Below, piece by piece: positions 53,237 through 59,656 of a DNA stretch of 59,656 nt (positions are counted from its first letter, which is position 1; each line of letters opens with the position of its first letter). The DNA is from Polyangium jinanense (GTDB taxonomy: Bacteria > Myxococcota > Polyangia > Polyangiales > Polyangiaceae), in assembly GCF_028435365.1 (NCBI RefSeq), contig NZ_JAGTJJ010000062.1:1-59656 (forward strand), written 5' to 3'. A program made the position numbers and the translations under genes. The notes under the pieces are model-generated. The model made no database searches. It was not told where the DNA came from and saw only the letters and a program-made list of their open reading frames with translations.

Positions 53237-54784
53237 TCAGAGCCCAAAACGGCGTAAAAATCGGTGACCGGACAGCAGCAGGTCGCCGCCTTCGTCGAGC
53301 ACGGCGGCGCGTTTTTCGTGGGGCTCGGGGCCGGGCGGAAGCGCGGGGAGTTCGCCGGGCATGCCGGCCCTGCGCCAGGCGATCTGGGCTGCGACGTGCG
53401 CCGCGCTCGCGAGCGCGCCCTCGACGTAGCCGGGGAACGACGTGCTGTATTCGGCCGCGGCGAAAAAGAGGCGTCGATGCGGGAATTCGGGCTTGCCGAA
53501 GGCCTCGCCGACCTGCGAGAGGACGCCCGGTGCGAACGAGGTATTCGGGCCGCCGCCGACGTACGGATGGTCTCGCCAATCGTAGACCTCGAGACGAATC
53601 GGATCTTTTGCGCGGGGATCGCCGGTGAGCTCGACGAGGGCCTCGGCGACGGCGGCGCGGCGCGCTTCGAGGGAAGGGCCGGCGCGATCGAGCAGGCGAT
53701 CCGACACGAAGACCGAGAGCGAAGGCGACCCGCCTGGCTGCGTCGTGTCGAGCCCCCATTCGATGCCGTCGGCGCCTGGGCCGGCGGTCATGCCCATCAG
53801 CGGCGCGGCGGGATCGTCGCGCCAGAAGGCGTGGCGGTAGACGGCAATGGCCTTCGACGCGTGCCCGGTCTTCTGCGCGTGGAGCCGTTTTCGTGTCGGC
53901 GAAAGCTCGGGCTCGTAGCGAATGCGGTCTGCGATGGCCGGCGTGACGGCCACGATCGCGCACTCGGCCGACACGGTGTTGCCATCGGCGAGGGCAAGCT
54001 CGACGTGATCGGGATGGCTGTGGTCGATGGCGACGACGGGCGTTTCGAGCCGGATCTCGGCCTGGATCTCCTTTGCATGAAGATCGAGCAGGCCTCCCAG
54101 GCCGCAGAGCACCGAGAACTCCTGCGGACCGCCCGTGAAATCGTTGGCCGTTAGCAGAAACCCGCCGTTCGCTCGGTTGTACCAGAGCCAATACAAGAGA
54201 GAAATGTCCTTCGCGTGCACGGAGAGGATGTCGAGGACGCCGAGCCCCCACATCTCGCGAATCCAGGCGGGCCCATCCTGGGCGTCGATGAAGCTCTGCG
54301 CCGATTGCGCGTCGAGCTCCGCGGCGCCCGGCGTATTCCACGGCGCGCGCACGTCGATGACGTCTTCCAGGGCGTGATACCGCGCGAGCGAGCCGAACAT
54401 CGCCAGCATGTCGGAGGGTGGGATCTTGCGGGAGAGGCCCTGGATCTCGAGGAAGCTCGTGCTCTTCGTGGTGATGCGCCACGAACCCTCGACGAACGTG
54501 CGAAAGCCGGGGTCGGGGCCATAAAGCGGCGGATGCTCGTAGACGAGCCCGGGCGCTATGCGCCGCGCGAGGGCGTGGATGCGGCGCTGCTTTTTGCCGA
54601 AGTAATGCGCGCCGAAGTCGAGGGCGCACCCCGGGGCGATCTCGACGGACCGGGCGCGGCCGCCGAGGCGATCGGAGGCTTCGAGGAGGAGGATACGCGC
54701 GCCGGGATCGGTCAGCGCAATACGGTAGGCTGCGTGGACGCCGGTCCATCCGCCGCCGACGATGGCGATGTCGTAGTCGGGCAT
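53237..54784 (-). CDS. FAD-dependent flavin amine oxidase-like enzyme
   Basis: 515 residues. N-terminal dinucleotide fold DYDIAIVGGGWTG (Gly10, 12, 15) and ARILLLEASDRLGGRARS, typical of the monoamine-oxidase/protoporphyrinogen-oxidase family; the C-terminal FAD motif is in RRLFFAAAEYSTSFPGYVEGALASAAHVA. The centre (HAKEIQAEIRLETPVVAIDH) is the substrate domain. No signal peptide. The substrate could be an amine or a carotenoid/porphyrin precursor. Divergent from the ferritin-like gene; a palindrome sits in their shared promoter. Confidence 0.87.
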   Translation of the reverse strand: MPDYDIAIVGGGWTGVHAAYRIALTDPGARILLLEASDRLGGRARSVEIAPGCALDFGAHYFGKKQRRIHALARRIAPGLVYEHPPLYGPDPGFRTFVEGSWRITTKSTSFLEIQGLSRKIPPSDMLAMFGSLARYHALEDVIDVRAPWNTPGAAELDAQSAQSFIDAQDGPAWIREMWGLGVLDILSVHAKDISLLYWLWYNRANGGFLLTANDFTGGPQEFSVLCGLGGLLDLHAKEIQAEIRLETPVVAIDHSHPDHVELALADGNTVSAECAIVAVTPAIADRIRYEPELSPTRKRLHAQKTGHASKAIAVYRHAFWRDDPAAPLMGMTAGPGADGIEWGLDTTQPGGSPSLSVFVSDRLLDRAGPSLEARRAAVAEALVELTGDPRAKDPIRLEVYDWRDHPYVGGGPNTSFAPGVLSQVGEAFGKPEFPHRRLFFAAAEYSTSFPGYVEGALASAAHVAAQIAWRRAGMPGELPALPPGPEPHEKRAAVLDEGGDLLLSGHRFLRRFGL

Positions 54785-54874
54785 GGGGCGCGCGAAGGTC
54801 GCACGAAGGAAGCGGCTTCGTGAAGGGGGAAGCAGGAAGCAGACTGGAAATCACAGAAAGAAAACCACGAACGA

Positions 54875-54891
54875 GCATGCCCGCGGCATGC
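54875..54891. promoter_or_regulatory. Palindrome between divergent flavin-oxidase and ferritin-like genes
   Basis: gcatgcc (54875-54881), cgc, ggcatgc (54885-54891): 7-bp perfect arms, within the 168-bp region between starts at 54784 and 54953. A possible shared operator; no regulator known. Confidence 0.3.
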
Positions 54892-54952
54892 GTGTTGCCA
54901 TGGAGTCGGTCGAGCCGTTCGCCGTGTGCACGCGCGGGCTCGGGAGATCCTC

Positions 54953-56392
54953 ATGGCCCATCGATTCCTGCGTGAATGCAACCCGGATCCCGGTGAATCC
55001 GTGGAGTCATGGCTCGGGCGCATCTTCGAGCGCGCCCAGCGCGCCGCCCTCCTGACCGGGCTCCTCGCCCAGGGCTGCACGACCGAGCCGACGCAGGCGC
55101 TCGCGGAGCCTCGGGATACGGACGCCGTCGATGAGACGGAAAGCGCGCAGGTGGTTAGCGGGGTGCCTTGCGCGCCCGGCGCAGAGCTGCCCATCTCGGC
55201 ACGCGGCCTCTCGCCCGCACGGCGCTTCGATTACCTCGCCATCCGCACGAGCCACGGCATCCAGGCCTCGGAGGAGGGCCCGGAGCGCTGGACGCTCTCC
55301 ACCTTCGACGTCGTCAGCGAGGTGGGCACCGCCTGCGCGACGGCCACGACCCGCGAATGCCACCAGAAGATCCGCATGCACCCGGAGCCCTTCCGGCCGA
55401 CGAGCTGCTTGCAGCTCTGCAACGAGACGTCGGTCGTGACCACGGCAGGCAACGAGGTGCGACGCTGGGTCGGTGTCCCGGAGATCCTTTCGCTCCTCGG
55501 CCCGATCGACACGCCCGACGAGGCGCTGCTGCTCGTGGAGTCGATGGGATACGACCTCACGTGCGACAATGCCGAGCGCACCACCGTGCGCGCGACGCAG
55601 GACGGCTTCCTCGTGACGGCCACGAAGATCACGAGGGACTGCGCGCCGATCATCACCACACGATTCACGTTCCGTATCTGGCGAAGCGGCGAGACCCAGA
55701 CGGTCCGCACCGAGGAAATCAGTCGGGAATCGGCGTGCATCGGGCGGGTCCCGGCCGGGCTCACGAGCGCGCCCGCGGACGAGGGGCGGTCTCCGCTCGG
55801 GGATTTCCTCGCGCGCGCCGCGCACCTGGAGGCGGCGAGCGTGATCGCCTTCGAGCGGCTCGCGACGGAGCTCTCCGCCCTCGGCGCGCCGGTGTCGCTC
55901 GTGCAAGAGGCGCGGAGAGCGGCCAACGACGAGGTCCGGCACGCGGAGGTGGTCTCGGCCCTCGGGCGGGCGCGCGGCGGCACGCCGGTGCCGCCGTGCG
56001 TGGAGGAGCTGCCGCTCCGCGCGCTCTTTGCGCTCGCCCTGGAGAATGCGGTGGAGGGCTGCGTGCGCGAGACGTTCGGGGCGCTCGTGGGGGCCCATCA
56101 GGCGCGGCGCGCGGCGGACGCCGAGCTCGCGGCGGCAATGCGGGACATCGCGGCCGACGAGGCGCGGCACGCGGCCCTGTCGTGGAAGGTCCACGTCTGG
56201 GCAATGGAACAGCTCGGGCCGGAGGAGCGGGCGCACATCGAGCAGGCGCAGGCCGACGCGTTTTCGCGCCTCGCGGCGTCGACGACGCGCGCCCCGGCGC
56301 CCGAGGTGGCGCGCGCGGCGGGTTTGCCGGGGCCTGCCGAGGCGGCATGTCTGCTCGACGTGCTTCGGCAGGGCATCCTGGCGGAGGCGTAG
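54953..56392 (+). CDS. Ferritin-like di-iron domain protein, N-terminal beta region
   Basis: 479 residues. ATG 54953 (MAHRFLREC) follows a ggagatcctc ribosome-binding site. Near residue 42 AALLTGLLAQGCTTE is lipobox-like but without a standard signal peptide. The first about 260 residues are beta-rich with several Cys; no match known. The C-terminal about 190 residues are a four-helix ferritin-like bundle with two ExxH helices: ANDEVRHAEV and AADEARHAAL, together with HLEAASVIAFERL and LENAVEGCVRE, giving the four Glu and two His of a di-iron site. Such proteins handle iron, peroxide or lipid oxidation; the role here is open. Separated by a strong hairpin from the next gene. Confidence 0.8.
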   Translation: MAHRFLRECNPDPGESVESWLGRIFERAQRAALLTGLLAQGCTTEPTQALAEPRDTDAVDETESAQVVSGVPCAPGAELPISARGLSPARRFDYLAIRTSHGIQASEEGPERWTLSTFDVVSEVGTACATATTRECHQKIRMHPEPFRPTSCLQLCNETSVVTTAGNEVRRWVGVPEILSLLGPIDTPDEALLLVESMGYDLTCDNAERTTVRATQDGFLVTATKITRDCAPIITTRFTFRIWRSGETQTVRTEEISRESACIGRVPAGLTSAPADEGRSPLGDFLARAAHLEAASVIAFERLATELSALGAPVSLVQEARRAANDEVRHAEVVSALGRARGGTPVPPCVEELPLRALFALALENAVEGCVRETFGALVGAHQARRAADAELAAAMRDIAADEARHAALSWKVHVWAMEQLGPEERAHIEQAQADAFSRLAASTTRAPAPEVARAAGLPGPAEAACLLDVLRQGILAEA

Positions 56393-56407
56393 GCGGGGGG
56401 TTTCGGG

Positions 56408-56448
56408 GCGAGCCTTTGCCTCGGGGCTCTGCCGAGGCAAAGGCTCGC
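56408..56448. terminator. Perfect 17-bp hairpin (terminator)
   Basis: gcgagcctttgcctcgg (56408-56424) pairs perfectly with its complement at 56432-56448 around a 7-base loop (ggctctg). It lies 16 bp after the ferritin-like gene stop and 48 bp before the next start. No T-run, but the stem is very strong. Probably terminates the upstream transcript; could alternatively be a repeat of the genome or act in mRNA protection. Confidence 0.65.
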
Positions 56449-56495
56449 GCTCATTGAATGCCCCCGCGCCGGCGCCGCTGACGAGGAGGCAGTGA

Positions 56496-56999
56496 ATGTC
56501 GCTCCCTGAGGAAATTGCGATAACCGAGGAAGTGGTGCAGGCCGCACGAGATGCCGCCGTGGAGCATCTGCAGCGCGCCAAGGAGGACCTGCACCTCGAG
56601 AGCGCGGCCGGATCCCGCTACGAGGACTTTCTGAACGCGACCCTTCGGACCGCAGAATCGACGCTTGCCCATTGTCAAAAAATCATGACCATGCCCGGAA
56701 TTCACGATCATGAACGCACGCCCATCGTGCAAGGCATCACGGGAGGCGTGCGAGAGTCCGTTCGAGCGATGTACGTCGTGATGGCCCTCGTCGAGCATCT
56801 GGCCGGACCCGAAGGCGCGTGCCATGCGCGGCAAGGCGAAATCGCGCGGACGGACGCACTCCGAACATGTTCGTTCTGCGGGAGAAGCGAGGCACAAGCG
56901 AAGCTCGCTGCCGGGCCCGCTGTGAACATCTGTGAAACCTGCGCGCGCCTGGTCTGCGGAGTGCTGGGGCTTCGGCTGCTCGACACCGAGCCGAGATGA
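56496..56999 (+). CDS. Stand-alone ClpX-type C4 zinc-finger protein
   Basis: 167 residues. Residues 1-110 are alpha-helical, unrecognised (AVEHLQRAKEDLHLESAAGS). The C-terminal part is a ClpX-type zinc-binding domain: CSFCGRSEAQAKLAAGPAVNICETCARLV with Cys125, Cys128, Cys146, Cys149. In ClpX this finger binds adaptors and substrates; here no ATPase follows, so the protein is an adaptor-like module with an unknown N-terminal partner site. Start ATG 56496 after gaggaggc. First gene of a run of four same-strand genes. Confidence 0.82.
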   Translation: MSLPEEIAITEEVVQAARDAAVEHLQRAKEDLHLESAAGSRYEDFLNATLRTAESTLAHCQKIMTMPGIHDHERTPIVQGITGGVRESVRAMYVVMALVEHLAGPEGACHARQGEIARTDALRTCSFCGRSEAQAKLAAGPAVNICETCARLVCGVLGLRLLDTEPR

Positions 57000-57048
57000 A
57001 GGGTTCGTCTTGACCGGCCACAACGTGGAGGTGTACTCTTTCGCCCCT

Positions 57049-57366
57049 ATGCACAGCCCTCCCGATTGGGGTTATGAGTTCAACCCCGCGATCCTTCTCG
57101 GCCTCGTCGAACGGACCATTCTCGCGCAAGTGAACGGCCGTGAGTTCCGGCTCGTGATGCTCATGGACGAGCGCGGCGCGCGGCCCCTCGTATTGATGCA
57201 GACCAAAGACGGCGCCTGCGTCTGGGCCCTCCCGGCGGTCGTGCCCGAGGGCGCCTTTGCGGTCCCGATCTCGGCCAGGGCGGTCGAGGCGCTTCGCGCG
57301 GGTGCCACGTCCGGGCTCGCGCTCCGCGTGGATGATCGGGGCCTCGCATTTGCCGACGTTCCGTGA
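57049..57366 (+). CDS. Hypothetical protein, coupled to membrane gene
   Basis: 105 residues from ATG 57049 (MHSPPDWGYEFNPAILLGLV). Mixed alpha/beta: ERTILAQVNGREFRLVMLMDERGARPLVL, GACVWALPAVVPEGAFAVPI, LALRVDDRGLAFADVP. No family is recognised and there is no signal peptide. Its stop overlaps the GTG start of the membrane-protein gene by 4 bp (57363-57366). Alternative starts TTG 57010 or GTG 57031 would add 6-13 residues. Probably a soluble partner of the membrane protein. Confidence 0.6.
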   Translation: MHSPPDWGYEFNPAILLGLVERTILAQVNGREFRLVMLMDERGARPLVLMQTKDGACVWALPAVVPEGAFAVPISARAVEALRAGATSGLALRVDDRGLAFADVP

Positions 57367-58004
57367 CGGGTCCGCACGTCGCCGTCTACGTCGTCTCGAT
57401 CCTCGCACTACTCGCGGCCCTGTCGCGGGCGCAGGGTGATCGCGAGTTTTGGCCCCTGGTTTGGCTTGCGGTTCTCGGCAACGTAGGGAGCGCGATCGCC
57501 GACGTCGCGCCCCTCATCAAAAACAATGCGCCGGTTCCTTACGTTGGAGCGCCTCTCTGGGCCTGGCGAGTCGAGCACGCGGCTTGGCTCGCCTGGTTCG
57601 TCTCCGTTCCCGCCTGCGCAGATGCCCTTCGCGGCGTCTCTCGCCACCGCATCCATGTCGGCGTATGGCTCGCGCTCGTTGCCCTCGTCTGCGGCGGGTA
57701 TCCCCTGATTCGTGGAGAACGGCTCCGGCTCCTTTATTCTGTCATTCAGGTCGCCATTGCGCTCTACGTGGGGCTGTCCGTGTACCTCGCCAAGCGCGGC
57801 GGGGTCGAGCGGACACCGGCGCGGGTGATCGGTTTTGCTTTTCTGGCGGGTGAGATCACCTTGCCCGTCGTGGTGTACGCCCGGATCGGCCCGTGGAACT
57901 ACACGGAGGCCGTCCGGTTCGTGCAATTCTTTTTCATGCTGGTGGGGTGTTTATGGGTGCGTCGTTATCGCTCATTGTCGGATTTGCCGTCACGGTCCTC
58001 GTAA
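57363..58004 (+). CDS. Seven-transmembrane protein of unknown function
   Basis: 213 residues. Seven hydrophobic segments at about residues 6-22, 30-50, 68-88, 98-116, 125-142, 158-174 and 186-202. Charged residues lie only in short loops; RGERLRLLYS between 4 and 5 and the Arg-rich C-terminus suggest the inner side. No transporter or receptor signature is seen. GTG start 57363 overlaps the upstream stop. The next gene begins inside its 3' end (52-bp overlap), so the two are strongly coupled. Confidence 0.75.
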   Translation: MTGPHVAVYVVSILALLAALSRAQGDREFWPLVWLAVLGNVGSAIADVAPLIKNNAPVPYVGAPLWAWRVEHAAWLAWFVSVPACADALRGVSRHRIHVGVWLALVALVCGGYPLIRGERLRLLYSVIQVAIALYVGLSVYLAKRGGVERTPARVIGFAFLAGEITLPVVVYARIGPWNYTEAVRFVQFFFMLVGCLWVRRYRSLSDLPSRSS

Positions 58005-58660
58005 CCGGAGCTGCCTTCCTGCTCCTCGCGCGCGACAAGATGCGCGCAGATCACCAGTGGTACATCGAGGCGCACGGCGCGTCGCCAGGACTCTTCACGT
58101 TGTTCATGGTCGTCCTGTTCGGTCGCTCCGCCCCCGCCGCCGCGGAGCCCCGGGACGAAGTCGCCGTCGCCGCGATGGCAGCTCCACAGGAGAGCCGGGA
58201 GGAGGCTGCGCCGGAGGACGAGACGCCCACCTCGTCCGAGGACTATCAAGACAAGCGGGACCCGCTCGAAATCGGCGGCGATTACATCGGCATGGGCGCC
58301 CTCTTTCTGATCAAGGCCGCGGCGCAGCATGAAGCGCAGGAGGTCATGGCCGAGGTGTACAAGGACGAGCCCTATGACGTCCGCGAGCGACACGCCATCG
58401 CCCTGTCGACGGCCGGGCGCATTTCGTTACGTGCGGCCTTCCTCCTGCGGGTATTCGGCGAACGCTGCGAGAAGGTCGCTCGCGCGTTCCAGGAGAAGGG
58501 GGCCTCGCCGAGCCGTGATCAGGAGGCGTGGTGGCCGGATGTGGATGCGCTCGTCGAGCTTTCGGAGCGCGAGCATCGGAAGGCCACCGCTCCGCGAGAG
58601 CAAGCGCCGCTGCGGCTTGTCGAGCTACCCGACGAACCGGAGAATGATGGGGGCGCGTGA
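57953..58660 (+). CDS. Membrane-anchored protein, end of operon
   Basis: 235 residues. ATG 57953 (MGASLSLIVGFAVTVLVTGAAFLLLARDKM) gives a first transmembrane helix; a second weak one (SPGLFTLFMVVLFG) follows. Then an acidic linker (about 80-105) and a helical soluble domain (EIGGDYIGMGALFLIKAAAQHEAQEVMAEVYKD; ERHAIALSTAGRISLRAAFLLRVFG) ending at a charged tail. No domain recognised. Overlap of 52 bp with the seven-helix gene and a ggtgggg ribosome-binding site inside it. It looks like a helper of the seven-helix protein. Confidence 0.7.
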   Translation: MGASLSLIVGFAVTVLVTGAAFLLLARDKMRADHQWYIEAHGASPGLFTLFMVVLFGRSAPAAAEPRDEVAVAAMAAPQESREEAAPEDETPTSSEDYQDKRDPLEIGGDYIGMGALFLIKAAAQHEAQEVMAEVYKDEPYDVRERHAIALSTAGRISLRAAFLLRVFGERCEKVARAFQEKGASPSRDQEAWWPDVDALVELSEREHRKATAPREQAPLRLVELPDEPENDGGA

Positions 58661-58864
58661 CGGGGGCGGTGTAGGTGTCCATCGCGGCGTCCTCGTGACA
58701 ATCGACGTCAATAAACTTCGGCGGGGTGCGCCGTCGGCTCGCGTGCGCCTCCCCGGCGCTTCCGCCCCCCGAGCGCCGCGCGCCCCCCGACCCGTCACGA
58801 CGGCCTACGGCGAAGACATACAAGATTTCGGCCGAGAGGCAGCATCGACGGCGAGGACACAATT

Positions 58865-58895
58865 TTGGTTACAGCTCTGGTTTTTGCCCTACAAT
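58865..58895 (+). promoter_or_regulatory. Candidate sigma70-type promoter for the M13 peptidase gene
   Basis: ttggtt (58865-58870) and tacaat (58890-58895), 19-bp spacer (18 if tggtta is used), just before the ATG at 58904, in a locally A/T-rich stretch. If used, the leader is nearly absent. The 58661-58860 region otherwise holds nothing I recognise. Confidence 0.35.
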
Positions 58896-58903
58896 CTACA
58901 AAC

Positions 58904-59656
58904 ATGACAGGGTTGAGATATTTCGTACTGACCGTTCTCGCGGCAGCGGCGGCCGCCTGTGACGCCAGCCGCCCCGCGGTGGCCACCCCCGCGTCGCCCC
59001 GCCCGAGCCCCACCCCGGTGACGGCGCCAACCCCCCCTGAAAAGCACGTCACGCTCGGCGACGTCGGCCTCGACCCGACCGCGCTCGATCGCACCGCCGA
59101 CCCTTGCCAAGACTTCTATCAATACGCCTGCGGCGGCTGGCTTGCCAAGAACGAGATACCCGCCGACCGCACCCGCGTGGGTCGCAATATCGAGATCGTC
59201 GAACGAAACCAGAACGCACTCAGAAGCATTCTCGAGAGCGCTTCGTCGCAGTCGACCGGCGACCCGGCGCTCCAGGCCGTCGGCACCTTCTACGGCACGT
59301 GCGTCGACGAAGCGGCGCTCGAGGCCGCCGGCACCAAGGGCATCGACCCCCTTGTAAAGAAAGTGCGCGCGGTGCGTGACCTGCCTTCGCTCGTCGCCGC
59401 CGTCGCCGAGCTGCACCGACACGGCATCTTTTCGATCTTCGTCATCGGCAGCGAGCAAGACGCGAAGGACGCGACGCGCGTCATCGCCCGCCTCGACCAA
59501 GGCGGCCTCGGGTTGCCCGACCGCGACGACTACCTGAACAACGACGCGCGGTCGAAAGAGATTCGAACGCACTATCTCGACCACGTCGGTCGCATGATGC
59601 AGCTTGCCGGCAAGAAGCCCGCCGATGCAAAGAAGGCCGCCGACGACGTGATGGCA
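58904..59656 (+). CDS. M13-family (neprilysin-like) metallopeptidase, 5' part
   Basis: 251 codons to the window edge, open to the end. Signal peptide and lipobox (AAAAACDAS), Pro-rich linker, then the M13 start DPCQDFYQYACGGWLAKNEIP, a hallmark of the PepO/neprilysin N-domain, and the later GTFYGTCVDE and GLGLPDRDDY motifs. The HExxH zinc site lies beyond the edge, so activity is inferred from the family. It degrades peptides outside the cell or in the periplasm. Another surface peptidase in this window beside the M1 enzyme and the double-peptidase lipoprotein. Confidence 0.92.
   Translation, partial: MTGLRYFVLTVLAAAAAACDASRPAVATPASPRPSPTPVTAPTPPEKHVTLGDVGLDPTALDRTADPCQDFYQYACGGWLAKNEIPADRTRVGRNIEIVERNQNALRSILESASSQSTGDPALQAVGTFYGTCVDEAALEAAGTKGIDPLVKKVRAVRDLPSLVAAVAELHRHGIFSIFVIGSEQDAKDATRVIARLDQGGLGLPDRDDYLNNDARSKEIRTHYLDHVGRMMQLAGKKPADAKKAADDVMA

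Noticed and set aside
54926..54953. Earlier GTG start of the ferritin-like gene
   Set aside because: The ATG at 54953 has the better ribosome-binding site and the added residues have no support.
1..59656. tRNA, rRNA, tmRNA or riboswitch genes
   Set aside because: No characteristic conserved segments were found by eye; a covariance search was not possible.

Overview
This is high-GC DNA (about 70% by eye) with the gene content of a large-genome myxobacterium of the Polyangiales (Polyangium/Sorangium type). The assignment rests on content, not alignment: Ser/Thr kinases fused to AAA-ATPase and TPR modules, many Cys-anchored lipoproteins with Gly-, Pro- or Thr-rich linkers and MopE-like Cys/Asp motifs, secreted TPR proteins with paired C-terminal membrane segments, and SLH-repeat lipoproteins. 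I see no rRNA, tRNA, CRISPR array, prophage or intact IS element.

Layout. 1-3.9 kb: a VOC-fold protein, a repeat-rich lipoprotein and a lipoprotein carrying two different peptidase centres, interleaved with two copies of a palindromic dispersed repeat. 3.9-14.8 kb: a minus-strand run holding an RND pump (permease plus adaptor, no outer-membrane channel) and five mostly unrecognised genes, including a 1027-residue TPR protein with a very acidic tail. 15-25.4 kb: an SLH lipoprotein, AlkC-type DNA glycosylase, a kinase-AAA-TPR protein, an OmpH/Skp chaperone and three envelope proteins. 25.5-31.3 kb: housekeeping (glycogen phosphorylase, ClpS-ClpA, ApaG) with a clear bidirectional terminator. 31.4-42.7 kb: rhomboid protease, an ATP-grasp-like protein, acyl-CoA dehydrogenase, lipoproteins, a D-cysteine desulfhydrase/ACC-deaminase-like enzyme, SerC and a transmembrane kinase followed by a secreted TPR protein. 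42.7-44 kb: gene-poor, with a degraded transposase-like fragment. 44-56.4 kb: KGG stress protein, MBL hydrolase, M1 and M18 peptidases, a fatty-acid desaturase, a ParE-type toxin-antitoxin pair, a ceramidase, a flavin amine oxidase and a ferritin-like protein. 56.5-58.7 kb: a tightly coupled four-gene operon starting with a stand-alone ClpX-type zinc finger. 58.9 kb to the edge: the 5' part of an M13 (neprilysin-like) peptidase.

Most unusual are: (i) a 310-375 bp dispersed element present three times, built as a long imperfect inverted repeat whose arms each hold a perfect 13-14 bp hairpin with a base-pair-compensating change between copies; its third copy has captured the 3' end of the ceramidase gene; (ii) the 56.5-58.7 kb operon (zinc finger / small protein / 7-TM protein / membrane-anchored protein), which I cannot match to a known system; (iii) the lipoprotein at 2.4 kb joining a papain/C39-like Cys centre to an HExxH metallopeptidase centre. 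Start codons were chosen from signal peptides, family N-termini and ribosome-binding sites, and differ from the longest open frame in many places.
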